Assembly: GCA_019358975.1 (NCBI GenBank)
Contig: JAHHIL010000016.1
Span: 36,852 to 100,851 of the forward strand
Origin: Trichocoleus desertorum ATA4-8-CV12
Lineage (GTDB): Bacteria > Cyanobacteriota > Cyanobacteriia > FACHB-46
DNA length: 64,000 nt
Reading direction: 5' to 3'
Of the stretch, positions 31,715 to 41,397 are shown one piece after another (the first letter of the stretch is position 1; each line of letters starts with the position of its first letter). A program made the position numbers and the translations under genes. The notes beneath the pieces were generated by a model. That model had not been told where the DNA came from, made no database searches, and saw only the letters and a list, made by a program, of their open reading frames with translations.

Positions 31715-33061
31715 TTATCGCCTGCGACTCCACCAGAGTAGGGGAATACCCGCTAACACCACAGCTACTCCTAGAAATGCGCCTATGCCTGTATAAACTA
31801 GGCTGGAGTAAAGTAAATAGAGGCTGATGAGGCAAAACAGCAAGGGTATCCAGGGATAAAGAGGAACCTGAAACGGACGGGGTCTTTCGGGCTCTTGTTT
31901 TCGCAGCACGAGAAGCGCCACTCCAGTTAGCAGAAAGAAAAACCAGAAGATGGGAGCTGTGTAGTCCACCATCGTCTCAAAGCCTCGACGAGTGACCGTT
32001 CCCAATAGAACCAAAGCCAGCGCGATCGCCCCTTGAGCTAGAAGGGCAGCAGCGGGGGTATTAGAGTTTGGCTGCCAACGGCCTAAGAACGAAAATAGGG
32101 GAAAATCTTGCCCCAAGGCGTAATTCGTCCGAGCTCCCGTGAAGATGGTGGCGTTAATTGAACTCAAGGTACAAATGGTAATCAAGAGGCTGATGAAAGC
32201 TGCTCCTGGCGCACCCAAGACTTGGCGCATTAGATCCGCAGCGATCGCATCTGATTCGGCCATCGCCGCTAGCCCCAAGCCTTGCAGATAGGCCAGGTTA
32301 ACTAGTAAATAGATGGTGGTAATAATACCAACACTCCAAAGTAGCGATCGCGCAATGTTGCGCCGACCATCCTGAACTTCTGCAGAGATATAAGCCGCTT
32401 CGTTCCAGCCACCGTAGGACAACAATACAAATAGCAGAGCGAGTCCTAGCGTACCTTGGGATGAGGTGGTAGAAGGCACCGATGGAGCCAGAGGGATAAA
32501 GGCCATCCCCACCACGACCACTAGTAAAAGCCCCAGAACTTGGGCAACGGTCAGCCAGTTTTGTGCCCATTTCCCCTGCTGTACCCCCAGAATATTGAGG
32601 CCAGTTAGACAGGCGATCGCGAGGGCGGCATAGAGAGAAGCAGAGAAGGGGCCAAGCCGAAATAACTGAGAAGCGTAATCGCCTAGAACGAAAGCGAGCA
32701 GGGCGATCGAACCTGTTTGGATGACAGTCATCCTGGCCCAAGCAAACAGAAAAGCTGCCCGCCTACCAAAAGCTCGCATTAGATAGTGGTAGTTTCCTCC
32801 CACATGCGGATAGGTAGTCGCTAGTTCTGCGTAACAGAGGGCTCCCAGCAGTGACATACCCCCTCCTAAGAGCCAGAGTAATACTACTTCTACTTTACTA
32901 CCTGCATTTGCTGCTACCAAGCTAGGTGTTTCAAAAATCCCTGCCCCAATAACAATGCCGACAATCAGAGCAACTGCGTCTGTAAAAGATAAAGTAGGCT
33001 TTGGGGCCGCTGCTGCAATGAGAGGGAAATTGTGTGATTGATAGGTTTCACGTTTATTCAC
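31715..33061 (-). CDS. APC-family amino acid permease
   Basis: 448 residues, about twelve membrane segments. The opening TLSFTDAVALIVGIVIGAGI, then FETPSLVAANAG, is the conserved APC helix 1 with the unwound GxGxG-like segment. Other family features are ALCYAELATTYPHVGGNYHY and LSYGGWNEAAYISAEVQDGR, then RNIARSLLWSVGI. The family exchanges or imports amino acids or polyamines; the substrate cannot be told from sequence. The methyltransferase gene follows 63 bp downstream on the same strand, so they may be in one transcript. Confidence 0.87.
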   Translation of the reverse strand: MNKRETYQSHNFPLIAAAAPKPTLSFTDAVALIVGIVIGAGIFETPSLVAANAGSKVEVVLLWLLGGGMSLLGALCYAELATTYPHVGGNYHYLMRAFGRRAAFLFAWARMTVIQTGSIALLAFVLGDYASQLFRLGPFSASLYAALAIACLTGLNILGVQQGKWAQNWLTVAQVLGLLLVVVVGMAFIPLAPSVPSTTSSQGTLGLALLFVLLSYGGWNEAAYISAEVQDGRRNIARSLLWSVGIITTIYLLVNLAYLQGLGLAAMAESDAIAADLMRQVLGAPGAAFISLLITICTLSSINATIFTGARTNYALGQDFPLFSFLGRWQPNSNTPAAALLAQGAIALALVLLGTVTRRGFETMVDYTAPIFWFFFLLTGVALLVLRKQEPERPRPFQVPLYPWIPLLFCLISLYLLYSSLVYTGIGAFLGVAVVLAGIPLLWWSRRR

Positions 33062-33138
33062 GTTAAATCCTTATGCAGAAAGGATCTCTGGTCTGTAATA
33101 TACATATTTGATCACGACTCAACATTGTCTTTAAGCCG

Positions 33139-33747
33139 TCAGAAGTTGTAACCTAGTCCTAGTTGTAATCCCACTTCGGTTCTGCGAAGGAACCCTACAT
33201 TGACCCCAGCTGTAGCCGTGAGGCTGTCAGAGATAGGAGCATCTACGCCACCCGTCACCATAGGCCGCAGTCGGCTATCTCTTCCGGTTGAAAGAACAGC
33301 ACCCCCACCGACATAGGGAGCGATGCTAAGACGACCATCTCCGCTTGCCGCTGCTGTGGGGAAGTCAACCGTCACAGGCAATAGGAAAGTAGCTCTATTA
33401 CCAACTATGGCAGCAGGGCGAACGGACACATTATCAGTCAGCCCAACTTTACTAAAGACAGCGAAATTTCCGTCGCCTAAAGCTGTTCTACCACTGAGGC
33501 CAATGTTGCCACCTACGCCGACATAACTAGAGCCAGAACGGGTAGCGGTACCGGGTGAAATGGTTTGAGCGATCACCAGATCTGTGGAATCACTCTCTAA
33601 TATTGCTGTATCATCAACTGTGTTAGGCGCGGTAGTGTTGAGGTCGGAGCTAACCACCTCAGCTTGGGCAGGTAGGCCATTCCAGGCGATCGCTAATATA
33701 CCAAGACCGAGTAATATGAGAGTGTCTTTAGGACAACGGGTATTCAT
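33139..33747 (-). CDS. Second outer-membrane beta-barrel-like protein
   Basis: 202 residues with a signal peptide (LILLGLGILAIAWNGLPAQA). A 50-residue Asp/Thr-rich linker precedes beta strands: SYVGVGGNIGLSG, NFAVFSKVGLTDNVSVRPAA, RATFLLPVTVDF, LSIAPYVGGGAVL, LRPMVTGGVDAPI, LTATAGVNVGFL, VGLQLGLGYNF. It ends in an aromatic residue, the usual barrel-assembly signal. Length, strand order and the C-terminal G-x-G-Y-x-F match the product of 13021-13629, so the two are probably paralogues with different N-terminal linkers. Role unknown; small barrels of this type are often adhesins or structural porin-like proteins. Confidence 0.65.
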   Translation of the reverse strand: MNTRCPKDTLILLGLGILAIAWNGLPAQAEVVSSDLNTTAPNTVDDTAILESDSTDLVIAQTISPGTATRSGSSYVGVGGNIGLSGRTALGDGNFAVFSKVGLTDNVSVRPAAIVGNRATFLLPVTVDFPTAAASGDGRLSIAPYVGGGAVLSTGRDSRLRPMVTGGVDAPISDSLTATAGVNVGFLRRTEVGLQLGLGYNF

Positions 33748-33858
33748 AATCCATCTTGCCGAAGCATTAACTTTAATATCTTTAGTTTCAGCAACGAATG
33801 TGATTAGAAAGTGACAGAGCTAAAGATCGCTACAAAGTTTTATGGTCAGCGATCGCGT

Positions 33859-35148
33859 TTATCGCAGGGGCAGCTCAATTTGAAACGTAGTTCCCTGCCC
33901 GAATTGGCTGGTAACAGTGATATGTCCTTGATGAGCCTCAATAATTTGTTGCGCGATCGCCAATCCTAAGCCAAACCCACCAGACTGTTTTGAGCGATCT
34001 TGATTCACTCGATAAAAGCGCTCAAAGATACGAGACAGATCTTCCTCTAGAATGCCTATCCCATCATCCTCGACTTGAATCACTACCTGATGTGCTTGGA
34101 CAAACAAACGCACCTGAACAGTTCCGCCAGCGGGAGTATAGTTGAGCGCATTGCTCAAGAGATTACTCACCGCTTGACGAACTAAATCTGGCTCGGCTCG
34201 CAGTTTGATTGGGTACGGAGGCAAATAGCTCGCCAAGCTCAAAGCTTTCTCTGTGGTTTGTGGCGTATAAAAGTTGAGGAGCGATCGCAATAGGTCAGTG
34301 AGATCAATGGTTTTTAGAGACTCGGTATTCAGGTAGGTTGTATGACGGGCTAGCAGCAGTAGATTCCCAATCAAATGACTCATGGACTTCGTCACCTCCA
34401 CAATTTTTTCTAGGCGGAGACGTTGCTGAGCCGCATCTTGAGTCGGTGTGAGAAGTGCTACCTGAGCATTACTAAGCACTACAGCCAAAGGAGTTCGCAG
34501 TTCATGAGAAGCATTGGCGGTGAAGCGCTGCAGCTGCTCATAGGCTTGATGGATAGGTTGCATTGCCAATCCTCCCAAAATCCAACCTGCGCCAGCAATC
34601 AGACCTAGGGTGATAGGGACTGCCAACGTCAATAAAAGCAGAAACCCTCGCAGAGCTTCTTGGGTAGGAGTCAGTGGGATGCCAACTTGGAGATAGCCAA
34701 TGTCTATGCCAGATTCTTGCACAGCCAAGGTAACCTGACGCAGCCAAAGGGGTTTTGGGCCTGATAAGTTATCAGTAGTTTTGATCGTTTGAAAAGCGGA
34801 GATGGTGGTCATCTGGGTGCGCAACTGCTCTGGCGGAGGAGTACCAAAATATTGCACCAAATTTCCCTGAGCGTTATACCAACGGGCATAAACAATTTCA
34901 CTGTCGGGGGGTAGCGGGTTACTCCCTAAGAAAGGAACTCGGTCTAGCTTGACTTGCCACTGGTTTGAGTAGCGTCTGAACTGCACATTTGCCGCCATGA
35001 CACTGGCTTTCTTATAGAGCAGTCGGTCTATATCTTCTAGCCGTTCATTGACTTCTTGGTTATAGAGTACTCCTGTAAAGACAACCAGAATACTTCCCAT
35101 TGACAGGGTAAACCAACGAGCTAAGTTACGACGACTGCGGTTGAACAT
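33859..35148 (-). CDS. Sensor histidine kinase (RppB/NrsS-like)
   Basis: 429 residues. One membrane segment at about 13-30 and a second at 168-192 enclose a periplasmic sensor of about 135 residues with no clear known domain. The cytoplasmic part has HisKA with H215 in ANASHELRTPLAVVLSNAQV, an N box (QAVSNLLSNALNYTP), and the G boxes VEDDGIGI and GGFGLGLAI. It follows the response-regulator gene with 14 bp between, the normal layout of RppA-RppB. In Synechocystis the equivalent pair controls nickel resistance and responds to redox. Here no nickel exporter is in the window, so the signal may differ. Confidence 0.85.
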   Translation of the reverse strand: MFNRSRRNLARWFTLSMGSILVVFTGVLYNQEVNERLEDIDRLLYKKASVMAANVQFRRYSNQWQVKLDRVPFLGSNPLPPDSEIVYARWYNAQGNLVQYFGTPPPEQLRTQMTTISAFQTIKTTDNLSGPKPLWLRQVTLAVQESGIDIGYLQVGIPLTPTQEALRGFLLLLTLAVPITLGLIAGAGWILGGLAMQPIHQAYEQLQRFTANASHELRTPLAVVLSNAQVALLTPTQDAAQQRLRLEKIVEVTKSMSHLIGNLLLLARHTTYLNTESLKTIDLTDLLRSLLNFYTPQTTEKALSLASYLPPYPIKLRAEPDLVRQAVSNLLSNALNYTPAGGTVQVRLFVQAHQVVIQVEDDGIGILEEDLSRIFERFYRVNQDRSKQSGGFGLGLAIAQQIIEAHQGHITVTSQFGQGTTFQIELPLR

Positions 35149-35162
35149 TTAGCAATGGGTTG

Positions 35163-35843
35163 TCATGGTTCGCTGGGAGGGCTGAGGCGATAGCCCATGC
35201 CATAAATAGTTTCGATCCAACTGGCTGCACCCACAACTTGTAAGCGCTGTCGAACCCGGCGTACCAAGGCTGTCAAGGCATTACTCTCTGGTTCTTGACC
35301 CCACTCCCAGAGCGCTTGTTCAATCTGAGCACGAGTTAATATCTGGTGAGGATGACGCATCAGATGCTCTAGCAATTGAAATTCTTGACTAGAGAGTTCC
35401 ACGGTGCACTGTCCTCGTTGAGCCGTCAGACTAGATGCACTTAGCTGAAGATCCGCAGTCCTCAGGATCTCTCCTTGCCAAAGGGGCGATCGCCGTCCTA
35501 AAGCACGCACTCTTGCCAGTAGCTCAATCAGATCTACAGGCTTCACTAGGTAGTCATCTGCTCCAGCATCTAGACCTGTCACTTTATCTGAAATTGTATC
35601 CCTCGCTGTCAGCATTAACACAGGGGCTGTTTTGTTCAAGCGGCGATATTGGCGGCAGAGACTGAGGCCACTGACATTGGGTAACATCCAATCAAGGATG
35701 AGCAATTCATAATCTCTTTGGGATAGCAACCATTCAGCCATCTCACCATCTTCCACCCCATCTACGTTATGTCCAGCCCCAGATAGGGCGGTATGTAGAG
35801 GTTCTAGTTGTTCAGGGTCATCCTCAACGAGCAGTATCTGCAT
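35163..35843 (-). CDS. rppA: OmpR-family response regulator (RppA-like)
   Basis: 226 residues. Receiver domain 1-118 with acidic pocket EDD (7-9), phospho-acceptor D51 in LLILDWMLPN, the Thr/Ser switch in VLMLTARD and the conserved Lys in VKPVDL. The winged-helix DNA-binding domain follows (CTVELSSQEFQLLEHLMRHP, LTRAQIEQALWEWGQEPESN). Overall pattern, including the split with a kinase 14 bp downstream, matches RppA/NrsR. It is transcribed divergently from the small membrane protein at 35984, which could be a target. A Tn-free, conserved setting suggests a core regulatory pair. Confidence 0.87.
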   Translation of the reverse strand: MQILLVEDDPEQLEPLHTALSGAGHNVDGVEDGEMAEWLLSQRDYELLILDWMLPNVSGLSLCRQYRRLNKTAPVLMLTARDTISDKVTGLDAGADDYLVKPVDLIELLARVRALGRRSPLWQGEILRTADLQLSASSLTAQRGQCTVELSSQEFQLLEHLMRHPHQILTRAQIEQALWEWGQEPESNALTALVRRVRQRLQVVGAASWIETIYGMGYRLSPPSEP

Positions 35844-35983
35844 CGCTTGCTCTTTGTTCTCATCGATTCAAACTTAGGGCATCTAGTGGATGAGTTCGTC
35901 TCTCAGGGGTAGGATTTCAGCCCTTAAAATGGCTAGTAAGATCAATATTTATCATTCAGTAACATTGAGTCACTGCTTTCCTA

Positions 35984-36373
35984 ATGTTTTCTTCCCGTTG
36001 GCGACGTGTTTTAGGGTCTTTTGGCTTAGAATTCTGGCTCCCTCTCCCTTTACTCGGGTTAGTCTTTTGGTTCAGTGGCAATTTGCTGGCAGAGCGAGTG
36101 CTGAGCCGTTCTTATGGAACCGTTTCTAAGCTTCAGGCCGATACTCAGTTGGAAATTCAGCTTTCCGCAACAGTGACATCTATTCAAGTTGACATTTTTA
36201 AGCCTCAAGCAGTGACTAGAGTAGCGGTAAAAACCTCAGACTCCGCTCTAACAAAGCTAGAGTTTGAGTTTCCAACAACCGAATCTAGTCAATTAGAATT
36301 GCTGATTCCTCAAGAGCTAGGACTACCCCAGGAAAACATTAGAAGATTGGCATATTACCGAATCAAAGATTAG
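35984..36373 (+). CDS. Single-pass membrane protein divergent from rppA-like gene
   Basis: 129 residues. A basic N-terminus (MFSSRWRRVLGSFGLEFWLP) leads into one membrane segment at about 18-38 (FWLPLPLLGLVFWFSGNLLA). The rest, about 85 residues, looks like a small beta-rich extracytoplasmic domain (TQLEIQLSATVTSIQVDIFK, RVAVKTSDSALTKLEFEFPT). No family was recognised. The divergent position next to a two-component pair suggests regulation by it, which is inference only. Only 140 bp separate the two starts. Confidence 0.65.
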   Translation: MFSSRWRRVLGSFGLEFWLPLPLLGLVFWFSGNLLAERVLSRSYGTVSKLQADTQLEIQLSATVTSIQVDIFKPQAVTRVAVKTSDSALTKLEFEFPTTESSQLELLIPQELGLPQENIRRLAYYRIKD

Positions 36374-36421
36374 TAGAAATTGCTTAGGAAAACTAGCTTG
36401 AGGAGACTAAATTGAGGCTAT

Positions 36422-36775
36422 TTACAGATTCAGTGATGCCAGAACTCTAAAGAGGACAGAATTCACAATTCCTAAGGTGATGGAGCCTAACAAAGCGCTC
36501 CAAATCCCCCATCTCAGGCGGAATCCTTGGACTATCAAGGCAGCTAAGCCAAAGATGATGGCATTCAAAATAAAGGCAAACAAACCGAGGGTGAGAAGGA
36601 GGAAGGGGAAGGTAAAAAAGGCAAGAATAGGCCGCAATAGTGCGTTTAAAACTCCAAAAACAGCAGCGGATAGAGCTGCTTTGCCAAAGCTGTCAATTTC
36701 AATTCCAAGCGGTAGCCGAGAAATAATTAAAAAGCTAATTGTCGTAATTAACCAGGTCAATAAAAGTCCAATCAT
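36422..36775 (-). CDS. Phage holin 4-2 superfamily membrane protein (DUF360/YvlD-like)
   Basis: 117 residues with four membrane segments: LLTWLITTISFLIISRLPLG, FGKAALSAAVFGVLNALLRP, ILAFFTFPFLLLTLGLFAFI with LNAIIFGLAALIV, and a last segment in IWSALLGSITLGIVNSVLFR. The conserved block AAVFGVLNALLRPILAFFTF and FPFLLLTLGLF identify the PF04020 family, known from YvlD of Bacillus. Despite the name these are chromosomal envelope proteins, often stress-linked, not lysis holins. It converges with the membrane protein at 35984 with 48 bp between. Confidence 0.85.
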   Translation of the reverse strand: MIGLLLTWLITTISFLIISRLPLGIEIDSFGKAALSAAVFGVLNALLRPILAFFTFPFLLLTLGLFAFILNAIIFGLAALIVQGFRLRWGIWSALLGSITLGIVNSVLFRVLASLNL

Positions 36776-37701
36776 GACAGTTGCGCCTAAGAGTAAAGTG
36801 AATAAATTCTAGCCAATTAAACAAAAATTAAGTGAGCGATCGCGGTTTGTCTTCTAGGTTTGTCTCCCCCTCAATCAATGGCCCCTTAAAACTCGAAGGC
36901 TTAGTTAGTAAGGTCGGCTGCCCGCAGGGTTAAGCGATCGCCGCATTGACCGACGTTTCGGTCTCCAAGAGGCTGTAGTCATGCCTAAAAAGTAAAGAGT
37001 TTTCCCCGCTAAACCCTCCGCTGTAGTTTGAGCGTGACAATCCAATCCACATAGCGAGCGTAATGAGCTACTTGGCCTGCCGCCTCAACCTTGCCTTGAT
37101 CAAGGGCCATAGCCATATATGTGATTAAGGCTTTACTTCTAATGTCAGCAATAAATGTGACAGAAAAGTGATAAGTGCGATCGGCTTTGTGACCTCAGGT
37201 GACATTAGTTTAAAGAGCGATCGCGACTCGATATTCTGGGCAGAGGCCAACGAGGAGGCAAAATTGTGTTATACCTGGGTAGGTATAAATGCTTGCATTA
37301 AACCGACGACCCAAAATTTCAGACTACTGTAGAGGGCGTGTTCTGAAATCGGGATCGTTAAACTAGTGCAACCAAGAGAGCGCTGGTCAGGTTCATCCCC
37401 ATGAACTTATAGGCCAGCTTTTCCTTAGATTACTGACCATTATAGTCTTAGATAGGCCGAATTCCAGGGATTCTCGAGCTTTGGATCAGGTGCTTAACTG
37501 GGTGGTTATATAGAGCGATCGCCAACCTACACACTTTGTTCTAAATTTCTGTTAAGATGAATTTCTGCCAGTACATTCCGGTCTGTTGCTGGCATATTGG
37601 AGTTTGCTTATCCGAGCCATCCAACTACACAGATTTCCTGCTCTTAGACTGGTCCCAGGTACTGATTTGGGATAGGGGCACCACTAGGAGCAATTTTAAC
37701 T
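36776..37701. other. 926-bp intergenic region before helicase gene
   Basis: This is the longest gap in the window. The part just before 37702 is probably the promoter and a long leader for the DEAD-box helicase gene, as helicase genes often have regulated leaders. On the minus strand 37009-37116 could encode MAMALDQGKVEAAGQVAHYA and 15 more residues, without ribosome site; I regard it as a relic or chance. Around 37333-37455, minus strand, a fragment (YKFMGMNLTSALLVALV) beside AGGGCGTGTTCTGAAAT looks like a degraded mobile-element end. No tRNA, riboswitch or terminator was recognised. Confidence 0.35.
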
Positions 37702-38991
37702 ATGACATTTCATCACCTCGGCCTCTCGACCGAATTACTTCGTGCGGTTGCCGAGCAGGGCTACGACCAGCCCACTCCCATCCAAGAGCAGGCGATTCCT
37801 GCCGTCCTCAAAGGGCAAGACATTCTTGCCAGCGCTCAAACTGGCACGGGCAAGACGGCTGGCTTTACGCTACCTCTACTGCAACGATTGAGCAGATCTG
37901 GCTCTAGCCCAAGTCGTCGCAGCCCTCGTGCCCTCATTTTGACCCCCACTCGTGAATTGGCCGCTCAGGTGAGCGATAGCGTTAAAACTTATGGCAAGTA
38001 CCTGTCGTTACGCTCAGCCGTCGTTTATGGTGGCGTTGGCATTGAGCCGCAAATCCAACTGCTGCGTCGAGGAGTTGATATTGTCGTTGCTACTCCAGGT
38101 CGCTTGTTGGACCATCTCAGCCAGAAAACGGTTGATCTATCTCATGTCGAGATTTTAGTGCTAGATGAGTGCGATCGCATGCTAGACATGGGCTTCATTA
38201 ATGACATTCGCAAGGTCTTGGCGAAGCTACCTGCATCCCGACAAACACTCCTGTTTTCTGCTACTTTTTCGGCAGAAATTCAGAAACTTGCCAACACCTT
38301 GCTCAAGTCTCCTACTCTGATCGAAGTGGCTCCCCGCAACACCGCTGCGGAGCAGGTGACTCAAGTCGTGCATCTCGTCGATCGCGATCGCAAGCGCGAA
38401 CTGCTCTCTCATATGATCGGGTTCCACAATTGGCAACAAGTATTGGTCTTTACCCGCACCAAGCATGGAGCCAATCGCCTCGCCGAACAACTGGCAAAAG
38501 ATGGGCTGAGAAGTACAGCGATTCATGGCAACAAAACCCAAGCAGCTCGCACCCGTGCGCTTAGTGACTTTAAGCAGGGCAAGGTGCGGGTTTTAGTAGC
38601 CACCGATGTAGCTTCGCGAGGTCTCGATATTGATCAATTGCCTTATGTGGTCAACTTCGAGTTACCCAATGTTCCAGAGGACTATGTGCATCGCATTGGC
38701 CGGACGGGGCGGGCAGGCAACGCTGGACGAGCGGTTTCGCTGGTTTGCAGTGAAGAATACCCCTTTTTGAAAAGCATTGAACGATTGCTCAATCGTACCT
38801 TTATTAAAGATGTAGTTCCCGGATATGAACCAGCCGCCTCAGAGGGGCCTCAGACAGGCCAAGCGAATCGGAAGCGCTCCAATCAAGGCCGCCCTCAGCA
38901 ACCCAAATCGGAGGTTGCAGCTACACCGAAGCGCAGCAAACAAAACTCTACAGGAGGAACTCGCGATCGCAAACATCTCCGTATCGTTTAA
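37702..38991 (+). CDS. DEAD-box RNA helicase (RhlE/CrhR-like)
   Basis: 429 residues with all helicase motifs: Q motif [23 protein letters not shown] (48-55), Ia PTRELAAQ, Ib TPGR, II DECD (in place of DEAD), [26 protein letters not shown] and [12 protein letters not shown]. The C-terminal 60 residues are basic and low in complexity ([20 protein letters not shown]), suiting RNA binding. RhlE-like helicases remodel rRNA and mRNA and are cold- or redox-responsive in cyanobacteria. Note the DECD sequence in motif II. A long leader precedes the gene. EF-G follows 232 bp downstream on the same strand. Confidence 0.9.
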   Translation: MTFHHLGLSTELLRAVAEQGYDQPTPIQEQAIPAVLKGQDILASAQTGTGKTAGFTLPLLQRLSRSGSSPSRRSPRALILTPTRELAAQVSDSVKTYGKYLSLRSAVVYGGVGIEPQIQLLRRGVDIVVATPGRLLDHLSQKTVDLSHVEILVLDECDRMLDMGFINDIRKVLAKLPASRQTLLFSATFSAEIQKLANTLLKSPTLIEVAPRNTAAEQVTQVVHLVDRDRKRELLSHMIGFHNWQQVLVFTRTKHGANRLAEQLAKDGLRSTAIHGNKTQAARTRALSDFKQGKVRVLVATDVASRGLDIDQLPYVVNFELPNVPEDYVHRIGRTGRAGNAGRAVSLVCSEEYPFLKSIERLLNRTFIKDVVPGYEPAASEGPQTGQANRKRSNQGRPQQPKSEVAATPKRSKQNSTGGTRDRKHLRIV

Positions 38992-39223
38992 GTGAGTGTT
39001 AAACAAGTGGTGTAAGACCTAAATTTTTGCAAAATTTTGCTGTCAGTTCTACATCACAACACTTTACAATTAGCAACGTTGCCGAGAGCGTGGAAAAGGG
39101 TTTCCTAAGATTTCCAGTGACGAAATCCAGCCCATACTGGCTACAAAAGCAACATCGATTCCCTCTGAGTAACGCCTGTAGGTGGTCGCCAACAGTTTGT
39201 CGCATTTAATCTAGAGAGCAACT

Positions 39224-41308
39224 ATGAAAGACCTGACTCGTTATCGCAATATCGGCATCTTCGCTCACGTCGATGCGGGTAAAACGACTACAACTGAAAG
39301 AATTCTGAAACTGACTGGTAAAATCCACAAAATTGGCGAGGTTCATGAAGGTGCAGCAACCACTGACTTCATGGAACAGGAGCAAGAGCGTGGGATCACG
39401 ATTCAATCCGCTGCGACAAGCTGCTTCTGGAACGACCACCAACTGAATATCATTGACACCCCAGGGCACGTGGACTTCACCATTGAAGTTTATCGCTCCC
39501 TTAAAGTTCTGGATGGTGGCATCGGCGTTTTTTGCGGTTCCGGTGGTGTTGAACCTCAATCCGAAACTAACTGGCGCTATGCCAACGACTCCAAGGTGTC
39601 TCGGGTTATCTATATCAACAAGCTCGATCGCACTGGGGCTGATTTTTACCGCGTCGTCAAGCAAGTTGACCAAGTCCTAGCTGCTAAGCCTTTGGTCATG
39701 GTGTTGCCCATCGGCATTGAAGAGCAGTTTAGTGGCGTCGTTGATCTACTAACCCGTAAAGCATGGGTGTGGGATAACTCTGGCGATCCCATGAACTATC
39801 AGATCAAGGAAGTTCCTGCCGACATGGTCGATCAGGTTGAGACCTACCGTGAGCAGTTGATTGAAACTGCAGTCGAGCAAGACGATGAGCTGATGGAGAA
39901 ATACCTCGAAGGTGAAGAGCTAAGCATCGACGAAATTAAGCGGTGTATCCGTAAGGGCACCATCGACCTAGCTTTCTTCCCCACCTACTGCGGCTCCTCG
40001 TTCAAGAACAAAGGAGTACAACTGGTCTTGGATGCGGTAGTAGACTACCTACCCAACCCGATGGAAGTCAAGCCCCAGCCTGAGATGGACCTTGAAGGCA
40101 ATGAGATGGGTACGTTTGCCTATGTTGACTCCGAGAAGCCATTGCGAGCCTTAGCATTCAAGATCATGGACGATCGCTTTGGCGCACTCACCTTTACCCG
40201 GATCTACTCCGGTAAGTTGTCCAAAGGTGACACCGTACTCAACACGGCTACAGGTAAAACCGAGCGGATCAGTCGCCTGGTTGAGATGCATGCTAACTCC
40301 CGTGAAGAAGTTGAGTCGGCTCAGGCGGGTGACATTGTCGCGATCGTTGGTATGAAGAATGTCCAGACAGGGCATACTCTCTGCGATCCCAAGAAGCCTG
40401 CGACCCTAGAGCCGATGGTCTTCCCAGAACCCGTAATCTCGATCGCGGTGAAGCCAAAAGCAAAAGGTGGTGAAGAGAAGATGGTGACGGCACTGACCAA
40501 AATGGTTCAGGAAGACCCCTCCTTCCACATGTTTACGGATGAGGAGAGCGGCGAAACCATTCTTAAAGGGATGGGTGAGCTACACCTAGACATCAAAGTT
40601 GACATCCTCAAGCGCACCCACGGCGTAGAAGTGGAAGTTGGTAAACCCCAGGTTGCTTACCGTGAGTCTATTACTAAGCGCCTAGAAGATGACTACACCC
40701 ATAAGAAGCAGTCGGGTGGTTCGGGCCAATTTGCCAAGATTGGCTACGTCGTCGAACCTGGCGAACCTGGCACTGGTTTTGTATTCGAGTCCAAGGTGAC
40801 AGGTGGCAGTGTTCCCAGAGAATACTGGCCTGCGGTGCAAAAAGGCTTTGAGAGTTGCATTGGCAAAGGCGTATTGGCTGGATTCCCCTGCCTAGACCTA
40901 AAGTTCACCCTGCTAGACGGCGGTTTCCACCCGGTTGACTCGTCGGCGATGGCGTTTGAAATCGCAGCGAAGGCAGCTTATCGGCAATCCATGCCTAAGG
41001 CTAGCCCCCAACTGCTAGAGCCCATCATGAATGTCGATGTGTTTACACCAGACAACTACATGGGAGATGTCATTGGCGACCTTAACCGTCGTCGGGGCAT
41101 GATGAAATCTCAGGAGACAGGCCCGACTGGTGCTCGGATCAAAGCAGATGTGCCATTGAGTGAGATGTTTGGATACATTGGTGACCTACGTACCATGACA
41201 TCAGGTCGAGGTCAGTTCTCTATGTCTTTCTCTCACTACGCACCTTGCCCGAACAACATCGCGGAAGAAGTGATCAAGGAAACTAAAGAGCGTCAAGCTG
41301 CGGCATAG
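39224..41308 (+). CDS. fusA: Elongation factor G paralogue, outside the str operon
   Basis: 694 residues, full length. G1 AHVDAGKTT (14-22), switch I with [21 protein letters not shown]3 DTPGHVD, G4 NKLD and the four C-terminal domains, including [20 protein letters not shown] in domain IV, are all present. EF-G drives translocation of tRNA and mRNA and, with RRF, ribosome recycling. Neither rpsL, rpsG nor tuf is nearby, so this is likely a second, stand-alone copy; cyanobacteria often have two or three. The opening [20 protein letters not shown] and switch I sequence resemble the EF-G2-like group. It may be specialised for recycling or stress, which is inference. It has its own leader after the helicase gene. 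Confidence 0.93.
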   Translation: MKDLTRYRNIGIFAHVDAGKTTTTERILKLTGKIHKIGEVHEGAATTDFMEQEQERGITIQSAATSCFWNDHQLNIIDTPGHVDFTIEVYRSLKVLDGGIGVFCGSGGVEPQSETNWRYANDSKVSRVIYINKLDRTGADFYRVVKQVDQVLAAKPLVMVLPIGIEEQFSGVVDLLTRKAWVWDNSGDPMNYQIKEVPADMVDQVETYREQLIETAVEQDDELMEKYLEGEELSIDEIKRCIRKGTIDLAFFPTYCGSSFKNKGVQLVLDAVVDYLPNPMEVKPQPEMDLEGNEMGTFAYVDSEKPLRALAFKIMDDRFGALTFTRIYSGKLSKGDTVLNTATGKTERISRLVEMHANSREEVESAQAGDIVAIVGMKNVQTGHTLCDPKKPATLEPMVFPEPVISIAVKPKAKGGEEKMVTALTKMVQEDPSFHMFTDEESGETILKGMGELHLDIKVDILKRTHGVEVEVGKPQVAYRESITKRLEDDYTHKKQSGGSGQFAKIGYVVEPGEPGTGFVFESKVTGGSVPREYWPAVQKGFESCIGKGVLAGFPCLDLKFTLLDGGFHPVDSSAMAFEIAAKAAYRQSMPKASPQLLEPIMNVDVFTPDNYMGDVIGDLNRRRGMMKSQETGPTGARIKADVPLSEMFGYIGDLRTMTSGRGQFSMSFSHYAPCPNNIAEEVIKETKERQAAA

Positions 41309-41397
41309 CGCTAATTTGGCACCTCCTTATTTCTTAGAGCCCTATTGCTTAGAGATAGAGGAATAATCTGGAAGCATCCTGGTTGGCGTACTGCTGA

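Noticed and set aside
37557..37907. 116-codon open frame overlapping the helicase start
   Set aside because: It runs out of frame into a well-supported helicase gene and has low-complexity, unprotein-like composition.
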